Shown here piece by piece: positions 24,027 through 36,160 of a DNA stretch of 64,000 nt. The DNA comes from Silurus meridionalis (Eukaryota > Chordata > Actinopteri > Siluriformes > Siluridae): the NCBI RefSeq assembly GCF_014805685.1, contig NC_060885.1, positions 32,842,132-32,906,131 of the forward strand, in the 5' to 3' direction. The stretch's first letter is position 1. Each line of letters opens with the position of its first letter. A model generated the notes under the pieces. That model was not told the origin of the DNA. It worked only from the letters and a program-made list of their open reading frames with translations, and made no database searches. The position numbers were made by a program, and so were the translations under genes.

Positions 24027-25507
24027 TCTCAGTTCAGCTCACACAATAAATCCACATACGTTTTTTTAATTATTCATAAATGATGGCCATTAACGGGGAA
24101 ATAATTACTACATAATTCTCCTACTAGTTTTACTGCGGGAAACATTTGTTTTTACGAGGATTTAAACATTATAAAACTTTGTCCGATGTTGTCTGTACAG
24201 ACTGTGCTATCGCTTTTCTCTGTTTCGCAGCAGGAGCATCAGTTAGATTCTGAAAGCTGTGATCTGATTACAAACCGAACTGATCAAGTTTCACAGTCTT
24301 ACGGTGTGCGATTGTTAAAGAAAAATTAAACTGTAAGAAAGTCACTGTTTTCTGGAAGACATTTTTATGCAGACAGACTGTTTATACCACCGTCCTTGTT
24401 AAAACGTCTCTTTAAAACAACGTGCTCTTTGCAGACAGACAGCGGAGGGATTAAAAAAAAACAACATTTGCATGCCGTTTTGGGAAAAAAACATTCATGT
24501 TTTCTAAAAGTAGAAACAACCAAAGAAGAGAAAAAATCATCTTCTTTTTTCACCCATAATGTGTCTTGTTTTTCCCCCAGACAGCTTCACTGTGTGTATA
24601 ACGATTCGTTATTATTTGTTGTGGTTCATTTATAGAATTCATGACCAGACAATCTGTCGTTTTATTTATAGTTTCCTTCCCGAAGTCTTCAATCAGTTAT
24701 CTTTAATTGTCTAGCAAAAAAATAAATAAATCAAATAATAAAAAATCTCTATGTGCTTTAATGATTCAGGACTGAAATGAAAACGCTGGAAACAGTACGA
24801 GAGCAGAAAGGGCTCGATTCTTCACGCTGCAAGTCCCTGTGACACTGTCGCATTTTAAAACTAATCGAAAAAGTCACCAGAGGTTCTGGTTTCATGCGAA
24901 ACGCTTTCTGCAGTTTGTCTTTCTTAATTACTTGCGCTCTTTAAATGGCGCTGTTGACATGCGATATTTGTGCGACGGGGCTCGCCGAGGCTCTGAGCTC
25001 TTGGTGTTTCCCCCCGCAGCTCTGCGGCAGAGCTGTCATCTACCGCCAGCCCTTCTGACTGCTTATGAGGTTTGGGAAATGCCCCGAGAATGTACGATTA
25101 GCAGCCCGGCACGTCTAAGAAGCTGCTTAGCATTAGTATCCCAGAACGCTGGGAATTAACGGACCACTAACAAAACTGCCGAAGGATGGCAAAAAGGTCA
25201 CAAACACGCTGTAGCACAAATAGTACAGCAGGGTGGTTTTTTTTTCTTCTCCACCAGGATTACTGCTATATATTATTGCTTTATTGGACTGCTGACCTAC
25301 AGACTGCGCTTTGAAAGGATTAACCTATCTGCGGACTTCTTTCTGGTCGATCAGCATCAAGGAGATAACATCTTAATCTACATAAAGAGATGAATGACTC
25401 GGGAAGAGTGTCGCACCCTGATTTCACATGCCGAGCTCTTTTTAGTAATCTTTAACTATCTTTAGAAAAACAGACACGGTGGAAGTGTCTCGGTCCTCTT
25501 TCTATCT

Positions 25508-25509
<2 letters not shown>
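24027..25509. other. Intronic stretch; 24840-25160 looks repeat-free and balanced in base composition
   Basis: 24840-25160 has higher GC, no simple repeats and an uninterrupted 106-codon frame without known motifs or splice signals. It could be a conserved non-coding element, but that cannot be tested here. Confidence 0.3.

Positions 25510-25576
<67 letters not shown>
25510..25576. repeat. (CA)n microsatellite
   Basis: About 33 CA units, followed by an aacacac tail. Confidence 0.97.
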
Positions 25577-25583
<7 letters not shown>

Positions 25584-25915
25584 GTGCAAACCATTTCCTG
25601 TGAATCATTAATTACTCTTCTCTGACGACTCTGGCTTTTGAACATTTTTTGTCAAGACACCGACTGTGTACAAAAGTAAAACGTGGAAGGTGCTGTCTGG
25701 ACCTGGAGGGCAAAGGAGGTACTGTAGATGCTTGTCAGAATACCAAGCAAACTGGGATGGCGCTGACTGAGGAAATCATCCACAGCTCAGTGCCTTTTGC
25801 TCCCAAGACACACTCTCTGCAAAGGGAAACTAAAAATAAACATATTCCCCCTGGTCTCCAATGGCCAGCTTCCTGTCACAAAACCAAGAGCCAACTCTGC
25901 TCATCTTTTGTTTTA

Positions 25916-25918
<3 letters not shown>

Positions 25919-25994
<76 letters not shown>
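25919..25994. repeat. (GT)n microsatellite
   Basis: About 38 GT units, 340 bases after a CA run on the same strand. The two tracts are complementary and could pair. Confidence 0.97.
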
Positions 25995-25995
<1 letters not shown>

Positions 25996-26404
25996 CCTGT
26001 GCAACTCATACATAAATAAAACAATGACAATCATAAATCAGTTGGGTCTAACACATGGGAAATCTGTCATATTAACTAAAAGAAAGAAAAATCTCACACA
26101 AACACACTCAGAGTCACAACCCAGTGAGACACCAAAGAGTCCCGGGATAGTTTTACTATTCGAACCTAAAAATAATATCAACATTTAATTCGCCTTTGGA
26201 GCGCATTTTATACCCCCTGATGCAATTGAAGAGAACCTTTACCCTTAACACAGTAGCTGTTCGACATAAAACTATGAGAAATTCCTTGTGTGCAGCCCAT
26301 GATATGTGTTGATAAAGACGATACCGATGGAGATTTTTTTGTTGTGATTTATAGCTACACTTCAAGTGTTCAACTTTTTTTTGTTCCTTTGATCAGAAAA
26401 ACTT

Positions 26405-26618
26405 TCTTTCGGCTTCTCCCGTTAGGGGGCGCCACAGCGGATCATCCGCATGTTTGATTTGGCACATGTTTTACGCTGGATGCTCTTCCTAACGCAACCC
26501 TCCCCATTTATCCGGGCTTGGGACCGGCACTAAGAGTGGCTGGGGTTGGTTCCCTGACCGGGGATCGAACCTGGGATGCAGCGGTGAAAGCGCCGCATCC
26601 TAACCACTAGACCACCAG
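26405..26618 (-). mobile_element. tRNA-Glu-derived SINE, full structure
   Basis: Read on the minus strand: tggtggtctagtggttagga (A box), gcgccgctgc region, ggttcgatccc (B box) near plus 26562-26572, then the body ccaagcccggataaatgggg and tail ggatgatccgctgtggcgcc, ending agaagccgaaag. The A and B boxes form an internal RNA polymerase III promoter. Clear target-site duplications were not found. Compared with the 4.8-kb copy it keeps the about 60 bases missing there. Confidence 0.92.
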
Positions 26619-26619
26619 A

Positions 26620-28082
26620 AATCAAACAAAATGTTACATGTTCAATAAGCCGTTCCCCCAAAACGTCTACATACACTAGCTTTGACTATAGTTCATATAT
26701 ATATATATTGATATTGTGGTGCTGTGAAATGAACAAATCACTCTTTCAAATGACTCGTCGTTTTTCTGAGTCACGTTAAGGACTCAAAATGAATGAATGG
26801 TACGTGAACGACCCGTCACTGATCTGAATTCATGCGTTACAATGGATCTTTGTAGCTTAAGTTTTGGAGTTGGATCAGAGCTAACTCCAGCTCGTGGTCC
26901 TGCAGAGAGAATTATATCCATGTGCCAGTAGTTATTATTGGAAAGCAGGATTTATAACCTTGGGTGCAACAAATCAGAGTCAGTACTGGATGGAACGGGT
27001 GAAATGACACATTTTCAATCATTTATCCACTCATACACACTGATGCATAAAAGCATTGTTCAACAGTAAAATAAAAGAAAGGGGTGCGATTTCTATTCCT
27101 CTTTGGGGGCTTAATAATTGCATGTGATTGATTTGTTAAGATCATGTTTAATCTTTAAATTAGAAATTTGCAGTGGATTGTGTGGATTAACAGTGATGGT
27201 CCAATTGTTCTGATTGTTTCTGATTAACATTTTACTTGTTCTAATTGCCTTTAATTATTATTGGAAGTAGGGGTGATGGTCATGTAAACTTTGAGCAATT
27301 ATAAATAAGAAAGCATTTAAGCATTTAAGCATTTGAGCTTAATGACTGTCAGTGCATTGCTTGTACACACACCGATGTAATGTTACTAAAAGTTAAAATC
27401 ACAGCTGTCTTGCTTATTAAAATTAAGAGGGTAAACTTTAATGACCTCCAAATTCCTTGCACTGTAGAAGTTCTCTTCAAGACTTGTTTGCACCCCAAAG
27501 AAAAACCCCAAGAGATTTTCCCATGTACTCAATATTTCAGTAAAATCCTCCGACAACACAGCACAAGCCAATAAAATAAAGGTCTTGCTATGTTTTTGTC
27601 AATGTCAGTCACTGAGCGTCGAAGCCCGCGAGCGCAATTTAGCAGCGCCGCAGCCCGATTGGCACGCGACGAAGGTTTCCCGCTCAAATTTCTCTCTCTT
27701 ATTCATTGAAGCAACAAATCAACATTGAATCTAATTTGCCAGAGTTTATTATCCGCCGTCATTAAACGTATCTCACTCCGGCACATTATGGAAAAAATGT
27801 AGCCGTGCACCACTTAGGCGATAAGAATAACAATGGCATTTATTTTCCCGAGGTACTCCCATAACGTATGGTCAATGTTCAAGAACAAATTAGCACAATA
27901 GTTCTTTTAATTCTGTTCATCAAGCCGTGCTGATAATAATTTCCACCTCCAGTGATCGCAGAATGAGGAACACACCAGATTGAAACTGGAGGTGCTTAAA
28001 ATAAGATGATTTTTTTTTATTTCTCTCTCTCTCTCACAGATACCCGAACAGGAGCCACGGCATTAATGGAGTTATTTATACA
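26620..28082. other. Intronic stretch with a candidate conserved non-coding element at 27600-27975
   Basis: 27600-27975 is free of repeats and has several ATTA/TAAT cores (homeodomain-type sites) and no open frame, as often seen in vertebrate developmental enhancers. Purely a look-alike; unproven. Confidence 0.3.
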
Positions 28083-28172
28083 TTATTTGGATAAAGTATT
28101 GGGACACCCGACTTCCAGCCGTATGAGGTTCTTCCTCAAACTGTTACCACAAAGTTGGAGGCATGAATGAGG
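28083..28172 (+). mobile_element. Tc1/mariner-derived short repeat (family 1), left-end fragment F
   Basis: aaagtattgggacacccgac and ctgttaccacaaagttggag match the left part of the other copies. It is cut short by the repeat that starts at about 28195. Confidence 0.72.
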
Positions 28173-28194
28173 CTCATATTTACATATAAATTAA

Positions 28195-28340
28195 CAACAT
28201 TTAGCAGACATTCTTATCCAGAGCGGCTTACAACCGAGCAGTTAAGGGGTTAAGGACCTTGCTCGAGGGCCCAGTAGTTGCAGTTTGGTGGTGCTCAAAT
28301 TTGAACTTGTGAGTCCAATGCCTTGGAGCACCACCCACCA
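28195..28340 (+). repeat. Widespread teleost interspersed repeat (gcggcttaca type), copy 1
   Basis: ttatccagagcggcttacaa followed by ggttaaggaccttgctcgag and a caccaccc end is a very common teleost repeat of SINE or LINE-tail kind. It interrupts a Tc1 repeat. The class is not certain to me. Confidence 0.75.
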
Positions 28341-30895
28341 CATCTGCTCCTCAAATCCATAATTCATCCTGAAATCTTTCTGACTTCACTCTCAGACTCT
28401 CACATGGTTTCTCAAAGTGAAGCTCTTTTGCAGTCATTTTAGCCTGAGATAAAAAAGGCTTTCAATAAGTCCACACTGCACCTCTACGCACTGGCTACCA
28501 CACCAGGCAATAATCAACTAAGCTCCCATAGTGGCCAGCCATCCTTTCTTTCTTTCCAAATGCCAAGCATGTTCCTGACTTTGGGGATTTATAAAATTTT
28601 AGCAGAGGATAAAAATAAAAGCAAAAAAAAAAAAAAAAAGATCAATGAATCGATTGGCTCTAAGGCTTAGGGAAGTAAAAGGAGTAGAAAGCAGACCACA
28701 TTTTAAAAGCAAGTCCGTCCAAGGAAGTGTCAGCAAACCAGTTTGCTGCCACGAGGCAGAAAAACAAATATGTAACTGGAGATAAGCACTAGTTATTGGT
28801 GCTGACTGGCTGCTGATATATTGTGTTTAATGTACAGTAAACTTCCACGGGGCCACGCGAGAGCATTCGCTGTTCTCAGTAAGCGTGCGGCACTCGTGAG
28901 ATCTGAATCTATATTTTATATTTATATTTTTCCTAAACAAAAACACATAATAAAGAGAGAAAGGTTTCAGTAAATGCAGAGGGACACAGTTTGAGATGCT
29001 TTGGCTCCGTGTTCAGGCACTTCGGTCTGGTCAGACTACAAAGTGAAACTGTAGCTTTAATCGATAAAAAAAAAGTACTTTAAAAGAACTACAAAATGTA
29101 TATAAGTCTTTGTATAAACAGTACCCATGTTTTATGGGATAATAAGTAATCTGGATAGTTTGATGGCATCTTTAAGGGTTCTTTGACCATCTTCAGAGTC
29201 ACTGTATAATGCAAAAGAGAGCTACAAAGGATATGATGATATGCAAACCATATAAAGTCACAGCGGTGTAGAAATTAACTATACGAGTGCATAATTATAT
29301 CCTGTATAAAGCTTATTTTTATTTGAATTTACCTTATTGCCCACACTTTGGGTTAGTCTACATTATTCCAAAACACATTCCCCATTAGGGAAATGATCTA
29401 CCAGCCTTGGTATCTATTACAGAATAAGTGACTGTTCATTACTATCTTAAATTTCACTATGATTAATGGCTATGCATACGGTATATAACTCCACTGGCTG
29501 TTCATTTATATGTGTCATTATTTCCTAATGTGGTAGTGATCAGTACATTTCATATTTATGAAACCAACAAAATGGCTTTAAAATGAAATGTCTCACAGGA
29601 CAGCACTTCACCTTGCAGTGAGAAAAAAGATTAGAAAAACACAAAGCTTTTTTTTTTTTTTTTTTAAGGTGCAATGTTCTTGAGTGGGCCATCAGTCACC
29701 TCACCTGAACTTCACAGAGCTTCTATTTTATATACTCCAGGATGAAAAGGCCTGTAAGAGCAACATCTGGGATGAAATTTAATGTCCAAGCCATCAACCA
29801 ATAAGATCACTTCAATGTCTCAGAGCTCATGCTAAACCCTCATTTTCTACTATTTCCTTCCTGCTTTATACGCCGCTTTCCATAGGTAAAATCAGTAGTG
29901 GGCCGTGTATTTCATCCCCAGGCCTTCAGTGGTGTCCTGCATGAATCAATCCCCCTCCTAATACCATCATTATGATTCCATGACTATAGAAACCATCAAT
30001 ATTATAGAGAATCAGTAGAACAGAGCGCTGCATCACAGACAGGAATATCATACAGTGAGAATGAATGTTGTTACTAAAGCAAGAAACCAAATGAAACCAT
30101 TTCGACACGTCTCCTTTCACTGGAGCTGCAGCTGCACCTCCCGCATACATCATCTCCAGCAGAAGCATCGATATTAACCTCAGAAAATGACCCCAGGTTT
30201 TCTGTGCATTCTTGTGCATTATTTCTATGCATTACGGTGTCCCCAGGGATTTGAAATGAATGTGTTTTTGTGCAACATTTACAGTACAATTTCTACAGAA
30301 AACGTAAAAGTATAAACGGTTCATGAAAAAGCTTAACAGCTGTTTTGCACTGTTTTGGCCGACTTTTCCTCACAACGCTTTTCTTAAAAAGTCCGCCATG
30401 GAAATGTCCTTGTAAGTCTACCTGCAATCAAAATCTATTTCTTCTCCTCAGCTGTTGCGGAATGAAAAGAAAAACAGATATTTAATCCACAAGGATATAG
30501 CTAAACCTGTGCAGTTTGCTACAGATGCAGGTTGTGAGCTCTGACTAGTGCACTTTCTGACCATCCAATCAAACCACAGCAGTCTAATTGGTTCAAGTGA
30601 CGTACTTTATGCAAAATAACCCTGCCGACTGTGAAGGCTTTACATCAGACAGATTCCTTTGACCCACGGCAACATGTGATGTGACGGCTGAAATCTGATT
30701 GGATTGAAACTCCAACCTGAACTTACAACCATGGAAAAGCAAACCGAAGAGAAAAGCTATAAAATGAATAGAATAGACTACTGGGAATAATTTGAAACAT
30801 CAGTGACTCAGTGATTCTAGTCCAGGAGAGAAGGTCTTACAGACACGGATGGCCCTCCACTGGTGAAAAGAAAAAATAAAGCACCTCAAATGATG
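28341..30895. other. Intronic stretch, no gene seen
   Basis: Homopolymers at 28625 and 29648. The overlapping frames at 29926-30289 have no recognised motif. Confidence 0.55.
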
Positions 30896-30978
30896 ACACT
30901 GTCACTAGGAACATTGTGTGATGAATAAACTCATAAAACACGAGTTTATTCATCACAGAATGTTCCTAGTGACAGTGT
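30896..30978. repeat. 38-bp near-perfect inverted repeat (hairpin) with 7-base loop
   Basis: The left arm 30896-30933 starts acactgtcactaggaacatt, and the right arm 30941-30978 is its reverse complement at 36 of 38 positions. The loop is taaaaca. It could be a microRNA-like hairpin in the intron, or a fold-back repeat left by a transposon. No copy elsewhere in the window. Confidence 0.9.
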
Positions 30979-31552
30979 GATCTCTGTGTGTTTCTCCTGC
31001 ACAGACAAGGCAAAGCTGCTCTTGGTTTAAAGGTGAAGTCATCTTGGACTGCAGAGCTCAACTTGCTCCACATACTTTAGTCGTAAGGGCGGTAAGGCTC
31101 CACAATTAAAGGAAAGTTAATGCGTTTCACACAGTTTAAGGGCTCCGGCTCTGAACTCAGGACAACCAGAAGGTCTGCATACTAATGCTATATCCCACAA
31201 TGTAAGCTTACTAATGCATTCCCAGCTCTCTGTCAGGCAGAGCAGATTATATTCATCTGCCTGGTTTTGCTTTAAGGAGAAAGAACTCTCCAATAATATA
31301 TCTGATGTACAGCAGAGTTCAACATCCAGATCAGTTCATCGCTCCATATATACACATTTTTAATCAAACATAAACCTGCAGTGGGTGTGGCTTAAACCAG
31401 AAGTTTCACTCAACTACAGAACTCAATTTAAGGTTTCCTTCATATAAGATCCCTTTTGCACAGTTATTGTTTTGTTTGCAAATGCAAATAATGGCCACAT
31501 TTTCTGTATATGAAAAACTAGCCTGATTCAAACAACTACCTCCTACGAACGC
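30979..31552. other. Intronic stretch, no gene seen
   Basis: Nothing recognised between the hairpin and the Tol2-like end. Confidence 0.5.
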
Positions 31553-31792
31553 CAGTAGTGTAAAAGAGTACCTGAGAATCATACTCAAGTAAAAGTATGG
31601 ACACCTCACTTCAAAACAAACGGCGTAACAAGTTAAAAGTCACCAATTCCAGTCTGACTTTAGTGAAAGTTTCAATGAACGGAGGCTCAGAGGTGCACTA
31701 GTCCTCGGCACCAAAACACGCGTTAGCGAAAAGCCATAAAATAGTCGATTTGTGTGATTTTTCTTTCCTAAAATACAAATCAAATTGTACAC
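31553..31792 (+). mobile_element. Left end of a Tol2-like hAT element
   Basis: cagtagtgtaaaagagtacc followed by catactcaagtaaaagtat is the typical terminal and subterminal sequence of Tol2-like hATs. The right end is not found. The 897-bp hAT begins immediately after this stretch and may have inserted into it. Confidence 0.65.
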
Positions 31793-32689
31793 TAGGGCTG
31801 CACGATTAATCGAAAAATGAATCACGATCTCGATTCATACATACATTCGATCTTCTTTTTAAATGACGGCGATTCACGTGCATATATAGTATTTCCCTGT
31901 ATTCAGATGCTGCATTCACGTGTTCACGTATTTACTTACAACAATCTAAGATGCTATATCAGTCAAACTTACTCACACTGTGTAAAACCAAACCCTATTT
32001 ATTCACCAATCAGACCCGATCGTTTCTCTCCTCCCTCGTCCTTATTTGCAGCGTTCTGCTGTCACTCACGTGACGTGTATCAAAGCGGCAGACCCGAATA
32101 CATTGGTGGATTTAGAGCGGTAACATAACTTGGTGGATTTAGAGCGGTAACATTGGTTTCATTCAAAAGAGAGGAAAAAATGAGCGTCAGTTCGGAAATT
32201 CCTGGTGGCGACGATGCAGCAACGGAGCCACACCAAAAAATACCAGCCGCCAGACCACACAAACTTCACTAACTCAGACATTACACGGTGCATCCCCATA
32301 CCCCTCAAGTTCCCAGCGGCACAAAGACATAACAAACGCCATCGCTTATAACCTAGCTAAAGACATGGCTCCTATAAACACTTTTTTAAGGATTTAAGGC
32401 AATGATAAAGACTTTAGACAAGCGCTACTGTCTGCCCTCTCGCAACTATTTTTCATCTGTTGCGTTGCCAGGTCTATATACTCAGTGTCGCATGACAGTC
32501 GAGAAAGAACTGCAAAATGCAAATTACTACTACTTTTATTATAACTGAAAATCCTGTGTAGCACTGTTTTTTACTTGAGTGCAATAAATGTTTTGGTTGA
32601 AAACATGAGAATCATGTGAGAGAATCGTGATCTCAATTCCCATGGAGAAAAATTGTGATTCACATTTTAGCAAGAATCGTGCAGCCCTA
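31793..32689 (+). mobile_element. hAT DNA transposon with 15-bp inverted ends and 8-bp target-site duplication
   Basis: Perfect 15-bp inverted ends (tagggctgcacgatt) bound 897 bp. The 8-bp duplication ttgtacac flanks it at 31785-31792 and 32690-32697, diagnostic of hAT. Inside are transposase relics (separate entry) and a 24-bp direct repeat with a 27-bp period at 32103-32126 and 32130-32153. It lies next to an older Tol2-like end (31553-31792). Confidence 0.93.
32268..32530 (+). pseudogene. hAT transposase relic
   Basis: Near 32310-32395 one frame reads RHKDITNAIAYNLAKDMAPI, a characteristic hAT/ZBED block (D-T..I......D..P.). From 32405 another frame continues IKTLDKRYCLPSRNYFSSV and LYTQCRMTVEKEL, the next block of the same domain (LPSR..F). 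The two are joined by a frameshift and lack the catalytic core that would follow. A possible start, MSVSSEIPGGDD, lies near 32180. This is inference from family motifs; it is dead. Confidence 0.75.
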
Positions 32690-32697
32690 TTGTACAC

Positions 32698-33069
32698 CGT
32701 GACACTGCATTCACCAACAACACAACAGCCTCAGCAACATGCCAGAATGAAACAAACATGGTCAAACAATTGGATTTTCAATTAACAAATAAAATTACAG
32801 TATCGAGGCCAAAGTAGAAGAAACATTAGTATTGAATGGACAAATGAAATGGCGATGGCGAGATCATCTCTTCTGCAGAATAAATAAGAGACGAAAGATA
32901 AAGCTTTCATGCAAAATAACGTAACAATGACTGTCAATACAAATATAATGGAGCAAAAATGTAGATGTAATAAAATAGAAAGTAGCCAAAAAATTACTCT
33001 GTGTTTTTGTTTTACTGGTGTTTGTCCCTCAAATCCTCATATCTATAAAAATATATAACTTGGGCTCAT
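32698..33069. other. Intronic stretch, no gene seen
   Basis: Nothing recognised. It might hold the remainder of the older Tol2-like element. Confidence 0.45.
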
Positions 33070-33228
33070 GTCATTTAGCGGATGCTTTTATCCAGAGCAA
33101 CTTACAATGATCTAATTTACACAAACTTGAGGTTTAAGGGCCTCGCTCAAAAAGCCCAGCAGTGGCAGATTTGTGCTGCTGGGATTTGAACTTATAACTT
33201 TCTAATCAGAAGTCCAACATCTTAACTT
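33070..33228 (+). repeat. Widespread teleost interspersed repeat, copy 2
   Basis: ttatccagagcaacttacaa, then aagggcctcgctcaaaaagc and ggatttgaacttataacttt follow the same order as copy 1. Diverged. Confidence 0.75.
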
Positions 33229-33599
33229 TGAGCTTTCAAACTTTAACAAAAATGTTCACACCTCATCATTTGTTCATTGTAAATAATATATATTTGTATT
33301 TGGTCACATTTCTAAACATAAAAAATAAAATGAGTCGATTCGTACTCGTCCATTTTTCTGCATTTCTATATAAAGTAGATGCCGTTCCTGCAAACATCCC
33401 GAACTATCTAGAGACGTACCAGCGCCATTTGGATTTCACTTCATGTGGAGTTTGGACATTAGACCTCTTTCAGTGTTTAAAGGCTCTGGCATGGAAAAGC
33501 TGGTGTTGGATCTGTGATGATCTCAAATGTTGAGCTATTTCATGAGTGGCTCAGGTTCCATAACCTCAAATGACTGTATAAGACTGTAGAAAGTCACAA

Positions 33600-33810
33600 T
33601 CTTACATTCCAGTGCTTATGTTAGTTCTCACTCTCCAGTGTTTTGTATTGTTTAAAGACTATAATCACAGTCTTGATATCACCCAAATAAGGATGAGTAC
33701 CCCTTTTGAGTCTGGTTCCTCTCAAGGTTTCTTCCTCATAACATCTAAGGTAGTTTTTCCTGGTCACAGTTGCCCCCAGGCTGCTCATCAGGGATAAATA
33801 CACACCGTTC
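33600..33810 (+). repeat. Teleost repeat (ggttcctctcaaggtttctt type), plus copy
   Basis: The string gagtctggttcctctcaagg, then tttcttcctcataacatcta and gctcatcagggataaataca belongs to a very common teleost repeat. The 61-codon frame across it is not a host gene. Confidence 0.65.
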
Positions 33811-35288
33811 ACCTTAAAAGCGCAATAGAAATAAATATGAGTTGTTCGAATAGTTTTGCGGTAAAGTGGAATTTAACATTCACTCCATATCCTACTGGTG
33901 TACAACATGCTAATCTCTTAATAGGTGCAGCTCTAGCGCTCGTATTGTTGAGACGTTTGTCGAATCGATACGTGCAATCTTTTTTTTTTCTTCCATATTA
34001 CAAAGCTGCAGATATGGCTCACAGACTCCTAAATGAAAACGCTAATCCGACCATCTGTAGTGCTGCAGTCTCAGAGACTAATGATTTTGAAAATAAATTA
34101 CCGAGATCAACGACCTGAAAGCTGCCTAAAGCAAAGAAAACAACGATGGGTTTAGAAAACCCGGAGAACGACAAAGTGGAAAACGATGGTTATCATTACT
34201 CTGATGGGGACACACTGTTTTTTTTTTCCCCCTTTATATTCCGAGAGCACGATCATTTCATGCCTCTGTAACATGCTTTATAATAATAATAATAGGAGAC
34301 GATCCAGAGGCTGCATTCCAAACCCTCAGCTCTCAGAAAGAGTTTTTGTTGTTAACTGCTGAACGTGCAACCTCCTCTGTCTCACGATGCCAAATCGTAC
34401 GCTTTCATTCCATTCCCAGTTGCAATACGCAGTCATGCACAGGCAAAAGAAAAGACTATGAGGGTCAGTTCTGAGAAAGGTCCCTAGAGGATAAAAAAAG
34501 CAGTCTCAAAAGGGGACTTTCTTTTCCCTTCTCTCAGTTTTGTTCTCTTTTATTGTTTCGAAGATTACACATAATTAGCCAACCAGGGTTCATATTTAAC
34601 TACTGTGTGTTATGAGGTTTAGAACTCAGACATGAGTGTGAAAAAAAAAAAATTATTTTGACATAAAACCCAGACTGATACAATTAAGTAAAAAAATGTG
34701 CAAAAAAAAAAAAAAAAAAAGACGAAGCTGCAGTAGATTCATTTATGTTTTCTGTTAGAAGTCAATGAATCATTAATAGTGTTTCACCATTAAAACATAT
34801 GCGTTCCTCACTCATTTGGACTTTTATGAATACTTTTGCTTTAATGATTACTTATCTAAACTTATATGCATCAGCCTGACGTTATTCGCTTCCTTTATGC
34901 TAAAAAAAAAAAAAAAAATGACGTGCATTATATAAAATGTCTCATAACAAAGTAATGTACACATTATAAATGTTTTATGAAGGTCATAAGTAGTGACCAT
35001 AAACTAAAATGCTACCTTCTCACATTTGCACTTCGTGGACTCGTAAAAGACGATAATTCTCAATAATGGCGCATTAGCGAGCGTACACGTTTTCGGTGCA
35101 TGCACAAAAAAAAAAAGAAGACGCGGCCAATCAGCAGCACGTCGATAAAATCATGCAGATGCATCAGATGCATTAAGAACTTCTGAGTTGTGATCTTATT
35201 CTGATTATCGTCCTGTGTGTGCATGATTTGATGCTACGTGATTTGATAATTCTTTAAATATGCAGCTTTCTTTTTTCCTTTTTAAACT

Positions 35289-35292
<4 letters not shown>
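33811..35292. other. Intronic stretch, no gene seen
   Basis: Several long A runs (34645, 34706, 34904, 35106). The 93-codon frame at 33837-34118 has no known motif. Confidence 0.5.

Positions 35293-35349
<57 letters not shown>
35293..35349. repeat. (TG)n microsatellite with GATA/GA tail
   Basis: About 28 TG units run into agatagagagagataga. Confidence 0.97.
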
Positions 35350-35350
<1 letters not shown>

Positions 35351-35825
35351 ATAGAGAGAGATAGACAGAAAGGGACAGTGTTTCAGTGTACGCTAAATGC
35401 AAAGAGACTTAGTAGGGAAAAGGGCATTATTCAGTATGAAAGATTAGCTTTTAATGGATTGCAGGTGGGACACCGTGTCCTTAGAAATTTGTCCTCGAAT
35501 AGCATATTATTGACCGAGTGGATATTCGGTTTGCCAGTTTATCTCAATAGCACCTTTTTTTTTTTTATGTGCCGTGAATGAAGACGAATTTATTTATTGT
35601 GTGAACATGGGGCTTAAAATGGAGGTCAAAATATTACAATGAATAAGAATGAATATTATCCAGTTTTATAAATGGGTAAATGGATGAAGCTAACTTCAAG
35701 GTTTTTGGTGAGTATATAGAATTCAGTTAGGTATTTCTGGAATATATGTTTTATGTTACCTGATACTCTCCAGCTATACTTTTGTTTCTACACCGTGTGA
35801 CTGACAGTAGTTTATGTATCTACGT

Positions 35826-36160
35826 TTACACTCTATCACCTTTAAAAAAGCCCCCCTGCACAGCGATACAGCGCCCCAAAACGGTAAACGTTGAGCCGGA
35901 TCGTAGGGCGAAATCCGCAGGAACCAAATCTGGTGAGATCGTGCGGATCGCTCTCCGGCGATCATCATGCACGAGTTGGACAGTTTCAATATTTTCAGGA
36001 ATTGAACTCGTTAAAGGTCTTCCTGGTCTCTCGTCGTCTGACGTTTTTCTGCTCTTGAAGCGCAAAACTCAAAACATCTTTGTTCCTGATGAAATCACAG
36101 ACGTGGTAACGCATGTGGTCAGAATAGCCCCAGTTAGCACCTTAAGTCTCTGAACTTTTT
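35826..36160 (-). mobile_element. Second mariner-type relic
   Basis: The minus-strand frame 35826-36065 reads SDDERPGRPLTSSIPENIET and DDRRRAIRTISPDL, the mariner GRPST linker and second helix-turn-helix. The flanking gatgaaatc-cagacgtggtaacgc matches 19340-19365. The right terminus tgaacttttttgataccacc is typical of mariner ends. The left end is not recognisable. Confidence 0.75.

Noticed and set aside
25649..26188. 179-codon plus-strand protein
   Set aside because: Its centre is a GT repeat and the flanks have no domain, splice signal or family motif.
26560..26618. tRNA-Glu gene on the minus strand
   Set aside because: Both boxes are present, but the acceptor stem is not closed and the SINE body follows directly.
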